A DNA stretch of 64,000 nt, taken from Candidatus Eisenbacteria bacterium (lineage in GTDB: Bacteria; Eisenbacteria; RBG-16-71-46; SZUA-252). A program made the translations under genes and the position numbers. The DNA is taken from positions 1 through 64,000 of the forward strand of contig VBOZ01000014.1 in the NCBI GenBank assembly GCA_005893305.1. Direction: 5' to 3'. Of the stretch, positions 52,844 through 60,896 are shown piece after piece; position 1 is the first letter of the stretch, and each line of letters starts with the position of its first letter. Under the pieces are notes generated by a model, which was given only the letters and a program-made list of their open reading frames with translations, had not been told where the DNA came from and ran no database searches.

Positions 52844-53830
52844 CTACACCCAGCCCGCCTCCCGGTACCAGGCCGCGGTGCGATCGATCCCTTCCGCGAG
52901 CGAAACCTTGGGGGTCCAGCCCAGCTCGGTTCGGATCTTCGCCGAGGAGCAGAGCCAGTCTCCCGACGAGATCTCGCGCAGCTTCTCGCGGCTCAAAAAC
53001 GGGGCCCGGTTCCGGAGCGATCCCCACATCTCCCCGACGAGCGCGCTCGCCTGTAGCGCGAATCCGGGTGGGCTCACCGGCACGGCCCACGTCTTCAAGG
53101 AGCGGCGCACCAGGTCGCCCAGCTCGCGATAGCCGGTCACGTCGGGCTCGGACGCGAAGAAGACCTGGCCGGCCGCGCGCGGGTGCGTCAGCGCAAGATG
53201 GACCGCGCGAGCGAGGTCCTCGGCGTAGATCAGGGAGAAGCGCCCTCCCTCACGGAGAATCGGGAGGACGTGCCATTTGACCGCGACGAATGCCCGAAGC
53301 AGCGAATCATCGCGGGGGCCGTAGACCGCCGGCGGCCGAATCGCGACGACCGGAAGGCTCTCCTTGAGGAGCATCGTCAGCTCCTCCGCGCGGCGCTTCG
53401 TCGCCCCGTAGATCGAGACCGGATCGGGTCGCTCCGTCTCGGTGACCGCCCGGCCCTCGACCGCGGGGCCGGCCACGGCCTGGCTGGAGATGAGCACGAA
53501 GCGCTGGAGCCGGCTCCCAGCCGTCGAAGCCGCCCGGAGCATCTGTTCGGTTCCGCCGACGTTCACTTCCTGGAACTCCCGCGGCGATCGCGCGTGCGTG
53601 AGCCCGGCGGCGTGGACGATCCAATCCGCGCCCTCGACCGAGGATTCGAGGCGCTCCGCGTCGCGGAGCTCGAGGCGGGTGATCTCGACGGCCTTTCCAT
53701 CCAGCCATCGCGTCGAGGAGGTGGGGCGCAGCAGGCAGCGCACGGTGGCGCCCTGGCGGAGAAGCTCGTCGACGATGTGGCTTCCGACGAAGCCGGACGC
53801 CCCCGTGACGACGGCGAGCGGCCCGCTCAC
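52844..53830 (-). CDS. NAD-dependent epimerase/dehydratase, CerR-like candidate ceramide reductase
   Basis: A 328-residue extended SDR. VVTGASGFVGSHIVDELL binds NAD(P), DWIVHAAGLTHARSP and VNVGGTEQML are family blocks, and the catalytic Tyr/Lys is in SIYGATKRRAEEL. On its own it would be annotated only as an epimerase. Its place as third gene after serine palmitoyltransferase and a GNAT-like protein matches the bacterial ceramide pathway of Caulobacter, where CerR, a protein of this type, reduces the 3-keto group of the ceramide precursor. The ATG overlaps the upstream gene by four bases. Confidence 0.8.
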   Translation of the reverse strand: MSGPLAVVTGASGFVGSHIVDELLRQGATVRCLLRPTSSTRWLDGKAVEITRLELRDAERLESSVEGADWIVHAAGLTHARSPREFQEVNVGGTEQMLRAASTAGSRLQRFVLISSQAVAGPAVEGRAVTETERPDPVSIYGATKRRAEELTMLLKESLPVVAIRPPAVYGPRDDSLLRAFVAVKWHVLPILREGGRFSLIYAEDLARAVHLALTHPRAAGQVFFASEPDVTGYRELGDLVRRSLKTWAVPVSPPGFALQASALVGEMWGSLRNRAPFLSREKLREISSGDWLCSSAKIRTELGWTPKVSLAEGIDRTAAWYREAGWV

Positions 53831-54939
53831 GGGCCGAGGCGGCGCTCGTAGATCCGGTAGACCGAGGAGCGCACGCCGCCCATGACCCGCGACATGTCGT
53901 GCACGGCCTCGTTCTCCTCGAGAATCCAGCCGATGTCGCAGGAGGTGTAGCCGAGGCGCTTCGTGATCCCCGCCATCTCGGCGATGAGAAGCGGTCCGAT
54001 CCCCTTTCGCCGCAATCCCGGCCCGAGACCGAGGGCCATGACCCGGAATTCGCGAATCCTCGGAAGGGCCCAGAGGAGCTTGAAGATCCCGAACGGGAAG
54101 AGCCGGCCTCCCACCTTCTGCAGCGCGATGTTCGCGTCGGGCACGCAGAGCGCGAAGGCGACCACCTTCCCGTCGATCTCCGCGAAGCGGATCAGCTCCG
54201 CCTTGACCACCGGCTTGAGCTGCGACGCCATGTGGTCGATCTCATGGTCGGTCATCGGGACGAAGCCCCAGTTCTTCTCCCAGGCCGAGTTGTAGATCAC
54301 CTTCACGTGCTCGAGCTCCTCGTCGAATCGGCGCATGTCGATCGGGCGGGTCGTCAGCCCCGGCTGCAAGCGCGCGCGAGAGGCGATCCGCGCGTAGGCG
54401 GGCGGCAGGGCCTGCGGCACCGGGCAGCGGAACGAGTAGAGGTCCTTCGCCTTCGCGAGGCCGGCGCCGCTGAGCCACACCGCGTATTCGGGCGGGTTGT
54501 ACGGCATGAGGAGCACCGGACGGAGGTCGAAGCCTTCGATGAGGAGGCCGCACTCGTCGTTGGTGGTGAAGCTCATCGGCCCGCGGAGGACCTCGGCCCC
54601 CTTCGAGCGCGCCCACGAATCGGCCGCGGCGATCAGGGCCGCGGTCGCCTCGGGCGATGTCGCCTCGAAGAACCCGAACGTCGCCTGCTTCTCGCCCTGG
54701 AACGAGTCGTAGTTCCGGTCGACGGACGCGGAGACCCTGCCCACGATCTTCCCACCCTCTCGAGCGAGGAAATACCCCGCCTCGGCGTGCTCGAAGTAAG
54801 GGTTCTTGCCCGGGGTCAGCCGGACAAGCTCGTCCGAGGGGAGCGGCGCGACCCAGTACGGGTTGCCGCGATAGCGGTCGTAGGGGACTTGAATGAAGCG
54901 CCGCAGGTCGGCGGGGCTTTGAACGGGGACGACTTCCAT
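53827..54939 (-). CDS. GNAT-fold acyltransferase, candidate bacterial ceramide synthase
   Basis: A 370-residue protein with a GNAT-like C-terminal domain (about 220-365: VVAFALCVPDANIAL, FRVMALGLGPGLRRKGIGPL, the acyl-CoA pyrophosphate loop) and a partly related N-terminal domain (GYFLAREGGKIVGRVSASVD). FTTNDECGLLIEGF and LMPYNPPEY are strongly conserved-looking central blocks. The double-GNAT architecture and the spt context match the enzyme described as bacterial ceramide synthase (bCerS), which N-acylates 3-ketosphinganine. The ATG 54939 lies 19 bases after the spt stop. Confidence 0.75.
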   Translation of the reverse strand: MEVVPVQSPADLRRFIQVPYDRYRGNPYWVAPLPSDELVRLTPGKNPYFEHAEAGYFLAREGGKIVGRVSASVDRNYDSFQGEKQATFGFFEATSPEATAALIAAADSWARSKGAEVLRGPMSFTTNDECGLLIEGFDLRPVLLMPYNPPEYAVWLSGAGLAKAKDLYSFRCPVPQALPPAYARIASRARLQPGLTTRPIDMRRFDEELEHVKVIYNSAWEKNWGFVPMTDHEIDHMASQLKPVVKAELIRFAEIDGKVVAFALCVPDANIALQKVGGRLFPFGIFKLLWALPRIREFRVMALGLGPGLRRKGIGPLLIAEMAGITKRLGYTSCDIGWILEENEAVHDMSRVMGGVRSSVYRIYERRLGP

Positions 54940-54958
54940 GCCATTCCCCGGCCCGGGG

Positions 54959-56161
54959 CTAGCCGGCCTTGGAGGCCAGCTCCAGGCCGACCTCCTGGTG
55001 CACCTCTTCGACGACCTTCAGGATGTAGTCGAGCTGCTCGTCCTTGTGGGATGCCATGTAGGACGTGCGCAGGAGATCGCGGCCCGGCGCGACCGCGGGC
55101 ACGACGATCGCGTTCACGAAGACGCCGCGGTCGAGGATCTTCCTCCAGACCTGCATGGTCTTCATGCGATCCCCGATGAAGATGGGAACGATCGGCGTCT
55201 CCTTGCCCGAGCCGACCTCGAGGCCCTGCGCCCGGAAGCCGCTCCGCATCTTCACCGAGATCTGACGGAGGCGGTCGCGGAGCGCCGGCTCGGTCTCGAT
55301 GATCTCGAGGGAAGCCAGCGCGGCCGCCACGCTCGCGGGGGTCACGCTCGCGCTGAAGATCATCGCCCGCGCGTGGTGGCGCAGATAATCCATCACCACC
55401 CGGGGGCCAGCGATGAACCCGCCCACCGAGGCGAACGACTTGCTGAACGTGCCCATGACGAGATCGACCTGGTCCTCGACGCCCATCGCCTCGCACGCCC
55501 CGGCGCCGCGGGCGCCGAGCACGCCGATGCCGTGCGCGTCGTCAACCAGGAGCCGCGCGCCGTACTCCCGAGCGAGCCGCACGATGTCGGGGAGCGGCGC
55601 GAGATCGCCTTCCATGCTGTAGAGCCCGTCCACCACGACCAGCTTGCCGGTCCGGGGCGGCAGGCTGTTCAGCACGCGCTCCAGATCCCGAACGTCGTTG
55701 TGGCGGAAACGCTTCACGTCACCGTACGAGAGCCTCGCCCCGTCCACGATGCAGGCGTGCGCATCCTTGTCGAGGATGACTACGTCGCCCTTGTCGACGA
55801 GCGCCGATATGCTGCCCAGGTTCGTCAGGTAGCCGGTCGAGTAGACGAGGGCCGCTTCCTTGCGCGTGAACTTGGCGAGCCTCTCCTCCAGCTCGACGTG
55901 GAGCTCGAGGGTGCCGTTCAGGAATCGCGAGCCGTTGTTCGATGTGCCGAAGCGGCGGAGCGCGTCCTCGGCGGCGGCCATGACCTTGGGGTGCTTCGTC
56001 AGGCCGAGGTAGTTGTTCGATCCAGCCATGATCAGCCGCTTCCCGGCGATCGTGACCTCGGTGCCGTGGTTTTCGGATATCGGGAGAAAATAGGGGTAAA
56101 CGCCGGCTTTCTGGGCCAGGTGATGCTCTTTGAATTGACCACACTTGTCGAATAGGTCCAC
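54959..56161 (-). CDS. Serine palmitoyltransferase-like PLP enzyme
   Basis: A 400-residue alpha-oxoamine synthase. The PLP lysine is K241 in GTFSKSFASVGGF. NNYLGLTKHPKV, GTLELHVELEERLA, the stacking His in DKDAHACIVDGA and VDDAHGIGVLG follow. The family includes BioF, Kbl and Spt. The segment SNNYLGLTKHPKV and the company of candidate bCerS and CerR genes favour serine palmitoyltransferase, the first step of sphingoid-base synthesis. BioF or 2-amino-3-ketobutyrate ligase remain alternatives. ATG 56161. No ACP gene adjoins. Confidence 0.83.
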   Translation of the reverse strand: MDLFDKCGQFKEHHLAQKAGVYPYFLPISENHGTEVTIAGKRLIMAGSNNYLGLTKHPKVMAAAEDALRRFGTSNNGSRFLNGTLELHVELEERLAKFTRKEAALVYSTGYLTNLGSISALVDKGDVVILDKDAHACIVDGARLSYGDVKRFRHNDVRDLERVLNSLPPRTGKLVVVDGLYSMEGDLAPLPDIVRLAREYGARLLVDDAHGIGVLGARGAGACEAMGVEDQVDLVMGTFSKSFASVGGFIAGPRVVMDYLRHHARAMIFSASVTPASVAAALASLEIIETEPALRDRLRQISVKMRSGFRAQGLEVGSGKETPIVPIFIGDRMKTMQVWRKILDRGVFVNAIVVPAVAPGRDLLRTSYMASHKDEQLDYILKVVEEVHQEVGLELASKAG

Positions 56162-56231
56162 GCGAGCCCTGTGTCTGAGGTTACGGGATTTAGCTGCCGG
56201 CTTTGCGGCGTCGGGATTGAATTAGCGCCGT

Positions 56232-56260
56232 ACGATACTGATTTCCCCGCCCCGAGTCAA
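56232..56260 (-). promoter_or_regulatory. Promoter of the candidate ceramide operon
   Basis: On the minus strand TTGACT (56260-56255), 17-base spacer, TATCGT (56237-56232). The ATG of the serine palmitoyltransferase is about 70 bases downstream. It is the only clear promoter ahead of the three genes. Confidence 0.5.
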
Positions 56261-56405
56261 TCGGCTGAGGTATATATGACGATGGCACAAGGGGAAGGGC
56301 GGCTGCTCGGCGCCTGGCCCGAATTGCCGTTGTCTCTTGAAGTTGGCCGCCACGGGACGCCCGCCTGAAGCCGGTGCGCCCCAAGACCCACAGGGAGGGC
56401 TCCCC

Positions 56406-57392
56406 ATGCGCCGCACTGTCCGCGCGCTGTTCCTTTCAGTCCTGCTCGCTCTACCCGCGAGCGCCGAGGCGACATTCTCGATCGTGGCGCGCGATTCAGC
56501 GACCGGCGACATCGGCGTGGCGGTCCAGTCGCACTATTTCGCCGTCGGCCCGATCGTCCCGTGGGCAGAGCCCGGCATCGGCGCGGTGGCCACCCAGTCG
56601 CTGGTCGAGGTGAGCTACGGGCCCAAGGGGCTGGAGCTGATGCGGAACGGGAAGGATGCCAAGCAGGCACTCCACGACCTCCTCGAGGAGGATCCGCACC
56701 CCGAGGTGCGGCAGGTGGCGATGGTTGACGCGCGCGGCGAGGTCGCGTCGCACACCGGCGCGAAGTGCATTCCCGACGCGGGCGACACGACCGGGAACGG
56801 CTACTCGGTGCAGGCGAACCTCATGTCGACCAACCGGGTCTGGCCCGCGATGGCGCGTGCGTACGAGCGGTCGAACGGCGACCTCGCGGAGCGGCTCCTC
56901 GCGGCGCTCGAGGCCGGGCAGCTCGCGGGCGGGGACATCCGCGGCCAGCAGTCCGCCGCGATCGTCATCGTGAAGGGAAAGCGCTCGAACAAGCCCTGGG
57001 CCGATCGGATCATGGACCTTCGCGTCGAGGACAGCCCCAAGCCGATCGCCGAGCTCAGGCGCTTGGTCACGCTCTGGCGCGCCTACCGAAACGTCGATGA
57101 TGGAGACGCGCTCGTCACGGACGGGAAGGTCGAGGACGCGATGAAGGCGTACTCCGAAGCGGCCCGCCTGGCGCCGGGGAACGACGAGATCCTGTTCTGG
57201 CAGGCGGTGACCCTCTGGAAGCTTGGCCGCGAGAAGGACGCGACCCCCATCTTTCGCAAGGTATTCGCGCGCGGGGGCCGCCGGTGGGTGGAGCTGGTTC
57301 CGCGGCTCGTTCCAGCCGGCCTTCTCGAGGACGACCCCGCGTCGCTCCGCCGCATCCAGGCGCTGGCGGCCCGGGCGAAACGGGCCCGGTAA
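56406..57392 (+). CDS. Secreted DUF1028 protein with TPR-like tail (copy 3)
   Basis: A 328-residue protein. Signal peptide (RTVRALFLSVLLALPASA), then ATFSIVARDSATGDIGVAV, the DUF1028 start. GYSVQANLMSTNRVWPAMA and GGDIRGQQSAAIVIV follow. The TPR-like tail begins near 245 (AMKAYSEAARLAPGNDEILF). ATG 56406 is preceded by GGGAGG (56393-56398). It is a distant paralogue of the tandem pair near 15 kb, with one fewer tail repeat. Reaction unknown. Confidence 0.85.
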   Translation: MRRTVRALFLSVLLALPASAEATFSIVARDSATGDIGVAVQSHYFAVGPIVPWAEPGIGAVATQSLVEVSYGPKGLELMRNGKDAKQALHDLLEEDPHPEVRQVAMVDARGEVASHTGAKCIPDAGDTTGNGYSVQANLMSTNRVWPAMARAYERSNGDLAERLLAALEAGQLAGGDIRGQQSAAIVIVKGKRSNKPWADRIMDLRVEDSPKPIAELRRLVTLWRAYRNVDDGDALVTDGKVEDAMKAYSEAARLAPGNDEILFWQAVTLWKLGREKDATPIFRKVFARGGRRWVELVPRLVPAGLLEDDPASLRRIQALAARAKRAR

Positions 57393-57515
57393 AGGGAGCG
57401 GTGCCGCAGGCGTTTCGTTGCATCAAATTGATAGAAGTCCCAGAATGGGGTCGGCCCGGGAGGATTTGAGTTCCCCGCCGACCTCGTCGCGATCGTCACT
57501 CATCGGAGGAGTTCC

Positions 57516-58694
57516 ATGTCGGAGCGCACCGCGCCGCCCCTTAGCACGCCCAGCCAGCCCAAGATCCCCTACGTGCCGGGGCTCGAGGGCGTCCCCGCCG
57601 CGAAGTCGAGCATCTGCTGGATCGACGGCGACCAGGGAATCCTCGAGTACCGCGGCTATGCTATCGAGACGCTCGCCGAGAAGAGCACGTTCGAGGAAAC
57701 CTCGCACATGCTCCTCTGGGGGAAGCTCCCGCCGCGCGGCGATCTGGAGAAATTCGGACGCGATCTCGCCTCGAATCGGGACGTTCGGTTCCGGTTGATC
57801 GATCTGCTCAAGTGCCTCCCCGATACCGGCCACCCGATGGAGGCGCTCCAGGCTTCGATCGCGGCTCTCGGGATGTTCTATCCCGACCGGGACGTGAACA
57901 AGCCGGAGGATCGGTACAACTCCGCGGTGCGGATCATCGCGAAGGCGCCGACGTTGGTCGCCGCGTTTCATCGCTTGAGCCACGGCAAGGACTACATTCC
58001 ACCCAAGGAAGAGCACTCGCACGCGGCCAACTTCCTCTACATGCTCACGGGCGAGGATCCCGATCCGGAGATCGCGCGCGTGATGGACATCTGCTTCATC
58101 CTGCACGCGGAGCACTCCATGAACGCGTCGACCTTTGCCGGAAGGGTGACGGCCTCGACCCTGGCCGATCCCTACACGGTGGTCTCCTCGGCCATCGGCG
58201 CCTTGACCGGCCCGCTCCATGGCGGCGCGAACGAGCAGGTGATCCACATGCTCCAGGGAATCGGCGACCCCGAGAAGGCGCGGCCCTACATCGAGGACCT
58301 GATCGCCAAGAAGCAGAAGATCATGGGCATCGGGCACCGGATCTACCGCGTGAAGGACCCGCGCGCGCTGGTGCTCCAGAAGCTCGCCGCGCAGACCATC
58401 GCGATCCGGGGCGCCGATCCGCTGCTCGAGGTGGCCCAGGAAGTGGAGAAGGTCGTGGCCGAGCATCTGGGACCGAAGCGGATCTACCCGAACGTCGACT
58501 TCTACTCCGGCGTGGTCTACACCGCCATGGGACTCCCCGCCGCGCTCTTCACGCCGATCTTCGCGATCGCGCGGATCACCGGCTGGCTGGCCCACTGGAT
58601 CGAGCAGATCCAGGACAACCGGATCTACCGGCCGGATCAGATCTACACGGGCTCCCACAACGAGCCCTACATGCCGCTGGAGGAGCGGGTCTAA
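57516..58694 (+). CDS. Citrate synthase
   Basis: A 392-residue hexameric-type citrate synthase. The catalytic residues are in TGPLHGGANEQV (His), MGIGHRIYRVKDPR (His) and YPNVDFYSGVVY (Asp). It opens with SICWIDGDQGILEYRGYAIE, as in Gram-positive and archaeal-type enzymes. It condenses oxaloacetate with acetyl-CoA; some relatives prefer propionyl-CoA (2-methylcitrate synthase), which is not excluded. ATG 57516 follows GGAGG. It is likely the main TCA entry enzyme. The NRDE gene follows after 20 bases. Confidence 0.93.
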   Translation: MSERTAPPLSTPSQPKIPYVPGLEGVPAAKSSICWIDGDQGILEYRGYAIETLAEKSTFEETSHMLLWGKLPPRGDLEKFGRDLASNRDVRFRLIDLLKCLPDTGHPMEALQASIAALGMFYPDRDVNKPEDRYNSAVRIIAKAPTLVAAFHRLSHGKDYIPPKEEHSHAANFLYMLTGEDPDPEIARVMDICFILHAEHSMNASTFAGRVTASTLADPYTVVSSAIGALTGPLHGGANEQVIHMLQGIGDPEKARPYIEDLIAKKQKIMGIGHRIYRVKDPRALVLQKLAAQTIAIRGADPLLEVAQEVEKVVAEHLGPKRIYPNVDFYSGVVYTAMGLPAALFTPIFAIARITGWLAHWIEQIQDNRIYRPDQIYTGSHNEPYMPLEERV

Positions 58695-58714
58695 GGCGAT
58701 CCGGGTCCGCCCTC

Positions 58715-59497
58715 GTGTGCACCGTGATCGTCGGGCTCCAGATTCTAGGGCCCGGAACGCTTCTCCTGGGCGCCAACCGCGACGAATCCCCCGACCGCCC
58801 GACAGCGGGCCCGGGAGTCCTCGTCGAGCGACCGCGCGTCGTCGGCGGGCGCGACCTCGTCTCGGCCGGGACGTGGCTCGCGGTGCGCGAGGGCCGATTC
58901 ATCTCGGCCTTGATGAATCGTCGCCCGATCCCCGGGGACAAGCGCGATCCCGCGACGCTCCGCTCTCGCGGGCTCCTTTGCCTGGACGCTGCCGCCCAGG
59001 GCCCTCCGCTCGACGCGCCATCGGCGATCGACCCCGGCACGGGGGAACCACACCCACCCCGCCTCGATTTCGCGCTCCGGCTCCTTGGCGCCGGCGCCTA
59101 CGCCCATTGCACGCTCGTGGGCGTGGGGCTCGACTCCGGATGGGCAATCCGCGGGGGCCACGGCGGTAGCCCCGAGGTCACCCCGATCACTACGGGGTGG
59201 CACGTGATCACGCATCAGGAGCTGGATGATCCGGACGAGCCCCGGACCAAGTGGCTCCTCGAGCGACTCGAGGGGGCAAAGCCGGCGGGCGTCGACGAGG
59301 CCTTCGCGCTCTTGGGGAGCCTCCTGCGCCGGCACGGCGAGGAGGGTGAACCGCCTGTCTGCATTCACCGGGAGCGCTTCCCCACCGTATCGAGCAGCCT
59401 GCTCGCGCTCGGTGCTTTGGGTAGGCCCCGCTATCTCCACTCCCCCGGCCCACCCTGCGTCACGCCGTACGAGGACCACTCGTCGCTCTTGGCGTAG
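58715..59497 (+). CDS. NRDE family protein (TANGO2-like)
   Basis: A 260-residue protein. The NRDE motif is GTLLLGANRDESPDRP, and Cys2 (VCTVIV) is the presumed N-terminal nucleophile of an Ntn-type fold. GRDLVSAGTWLAV and FISALMNRR match the family. TANGO2 in eukaryotes affects lipid and heme handling; the bacterial role is unknown. GTG 58715 gives the Cys2. The inverted-repeat element begins nine bases after the stop. Confidence 0.84.
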   Translation: MCTVIVGLQILGPGTLLLGANRDESPDRPTAGPGVLVERPRVVGGRDLVSAGTWLAVREGRFISALMNRRPIPGDKRDPATLRSRGLLCLDAAAQGPPLDAPSAIDPGTGEPHPPRLDFALRLLGAGAYAHCTLVGVGLDSGWAIRGGHGGSPEVTPITTGWHVITHQELDDPDEPRTKWLLERLEGAKPAGVDEAFALLGSLLRRHGEEGEPPVCIHRERFPTVSSSLLALGALGRPRYLHSPGPPCVTPYEDHSSLLA

Positions 59498-59505
59498 GCA
59501 GTATG

Positions 59506-59707
59506 CCAGGGACATCCGCGCAGGGATCAACCGAAGGGCGCCTGCGCAGCGAGCGGAAAATGGGAGCGGGGCGATAATGCCCGGTGGCCGAACTATGCGG
59601 GGCGGCCCGAACGCGCAGCGGCTCAACTCGCGCCCGGGCATTTCGTCCCCGATCCCCCGCGAGCAAGCAAAGCGCCCGTAGGTTGATCCCTGCGCGGATA
59701 TCCCTGG
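59506..59707. repeat. 202-base inverted-repeat element (MITE-like or large hairpin)
   Basis: The arms 59506-59541 and 59672-59707 are reverse complements at 33 of 36 positions (CCAGGGA... on the left, ...TCCCTGG on the right). Inside, GGAGCGGGG and AATGCCCGG on the left pair imperfectly with the right arm, extending the complementarity to about 80 bases per side. It fills the space between two convergent genes. No open frame or target-site duplication is evident. It might be a nonautonomous mobile element or a structured RNA. Confidence 0.7.
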
Positions 59708-59711
59708 GAGG

Positions 59712-60404
59712 CTACTTACGTCTGGCGCGGCGCGCGGGCCCCGATGCGGTGACGAGGACGAGGTCGGCGAGGTCGGGGTCGATCGCGCAGCGCCGGTTCC
59801 CCACCTTGAGCGTGATGGGCCCGCGAAAGGGGGCGCGCTCGAGCACCAAGACGCGCGCTCCCGGCAGGAGCCCCAGGGAGACCATGTAGCGGAGCTTGTC
59901 GGCGTGCCGGTCGCTGACACGGGCCACGGTGCCGTCGTCGCCGGGCTTGAGCTTGGAGAGGGGGACTCCCTTCAGGCGCTCCATCGCCCCCGCCTTCGTG
60001 GGAATGGGATCGCCGTGCGGGTCGCGCTTGGGATCGCCCAGCGCCCGGGCGAGGAGATCCTCCATGTCGTCGCTCAGGACATGCTCGAGCCGCTCCGCCT
60101 CCTTGTCCACCCGCTCCAGGGGCACGCCGAGCCTGGTGTAGAGGTAGAGCTCCCAAAGTCGATGGTGCCGGACGATCTCGAGCGCGATCTTCCGGCCCCT
60201 CGCCGTCAGGGTGACTCCGCCGTAGCGGGTGTAGTGGAGAAGCCGCATCCCCTTGAGCTTCTGCACCATACCGGTGACCGAGGGAGCCGAGATCCCGAGG
60301 TGGATCGCGATGTCCCCCACCGGGACCTTCCCGCCCCCACCCTGGTGGCTCAGCTTCCAGATCGCCTTCAGGTAGTCTTCGACGGCGTGCGTAATGCTCG
60401 GCAT
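59712..60404 (-). CDS. DtxR/MntR-family metal-dependent regulator
   Basis: A 230-residue repressor. The winged helix (VGDIAIHLGISAPSVTGMVQKL) is followed by the metal-binding dimer domain (HHRLWELYL, EAERLEHVLSDD, residues with Glu/His ligands) and a C-terminal SH3-like/FeoA domain (about 150-225). DtxR relatives respond to iron, MntR to manganese; ligands alone do not decide here. SD GGAGGG precedes the ATG 60404. It is divergent from the cupredoxin operon whose promoter carries a DtxR-like palindrome. Confidence 0.9.
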   Translation of the reverse strand: MPSITHAVEDYLKAIWKLSHQGGGGKVPVGDIAIHLGISAPSVTGMVQKLKGMRLLHYTRYGGVTLTARGRKIALEIVRHHRLWELYLYTRLGVPLERVDKEAERLEHVLSDDMEDLLARALGDPKRDPHGDPIPTKAGAMERLKGVPLSKLKPGDDGTVARVSDRHADKLRYMVSLGLLPGARVLVLERAPFRGPITLKVGNRRCAIDPDLADLVLVTASGPARRARRK

Positions 60405-60436
60405 GGGCCCTCCGTCGAATGAGGGTACAATCGAAC

Positions 60437-60465
60437 TTGACAGTTAGGCTAGCCTAAAGGAGAAT
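60437..60465 (+). promoter_or_regulatory. Promoter of the cupredoxin-MCO-ZIP operon
   Basis: A consensus -35 TTGACA (60437-60442) and GAGAAT (60460-60465) with 17-base spacer. The DtxR-like palindrome fills the spacer. Confidence 0.55.
60444..60457. promoter_or_regulatory. DtxR/IdeR-like operator palindrome
   Basis: TTAGGCTAGCCTAA is a perfect 14-base palindrome and resembles the core of DtxR/IdeR sites (TTAGGTTAGSCTAACCTAA). It lies between the -35 and -10 of the operon promoter and 40 bases from the regulator start, so it can control both directions. Confidence 0.65.
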
Positions 60466-60505
60466 GATGGGGATGCCGATAATTCGGCGGAAGGAGACCC
60501 CAGTG

Positions 60506-60886
60506 ATGAAACGCATCGCCTTAACGCTCGTTCTCGTGCTGGCGCTGGTCGGCGCGGCCCTCGCGTTTGTGGGTCGCGACAAGGAGAAGAACCTCCCCCC
60601 GACCCGGACCGTCGTCATGAGCATGAAGGATTACACGTTCAACGACCAGAACCCGACCCTCGCCTTCAAACCCGGGGAGCGCGTCCGCTTCATCATCACG
60701 AACGACGAGCCGACCCCCGTGAAGCACAACTTCCGGATCGTGGGCATGGACGTCCCGTGCGAGCGGGAGCTATCGCCCGGCGAGAGCCGCGAGGTCATCG
60801 TGACGATTCCGCCCTCGGGGGAATTCGCCTACACCTGCTGCACCCATCCCGGCATGGGCGGGAAGCTCGTGGTCGCAGGCCGCTAG
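60506..60886 (+). CDS. Secreted cupredoxin-like protein
   Basis: A 126-residue exported protein. One N-terminal helix (RIALTLVLVLALVGAALAF) is followed by a plastocyanin-like fold with probable copper ligands His74 (VKHNF), Cys111 or Cys112, His114 and Met117 (TCCTHPGMGG). It likely carries electrons to or from the multicopper oxidase downstream. ATG 60506 has GGAGACC upstream. First gene of the regulated operon. Confidence 0.82.
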   Translation: MKRIALTLVLVLALVGAALAFVGRDKEKNLPPTRTVVMSMKDYTFNDQNPTLAFKPGERVRFIITNDEPTPVKHNFRIVGMDVPCERELSPGESREVIVTIPPSGEFAYTCCTHPGMGGKLVVAGR

Positions 60887-60896
60887 GCCGCGCGCC

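Noticed and set aside
53827-54939. GNAT gene as an ordinary antibiotic or ribosomal acetyltransferase
   Set aside because: It is twice the usual size, with two GNAT-like halves, and sits between sphingolipid genes; the simple acetyltransferase reading fits less well.
59506-59707. Inverted repeat as an integron attC site
   Set aside because: No integrase, cassette array or attC core sites are present.
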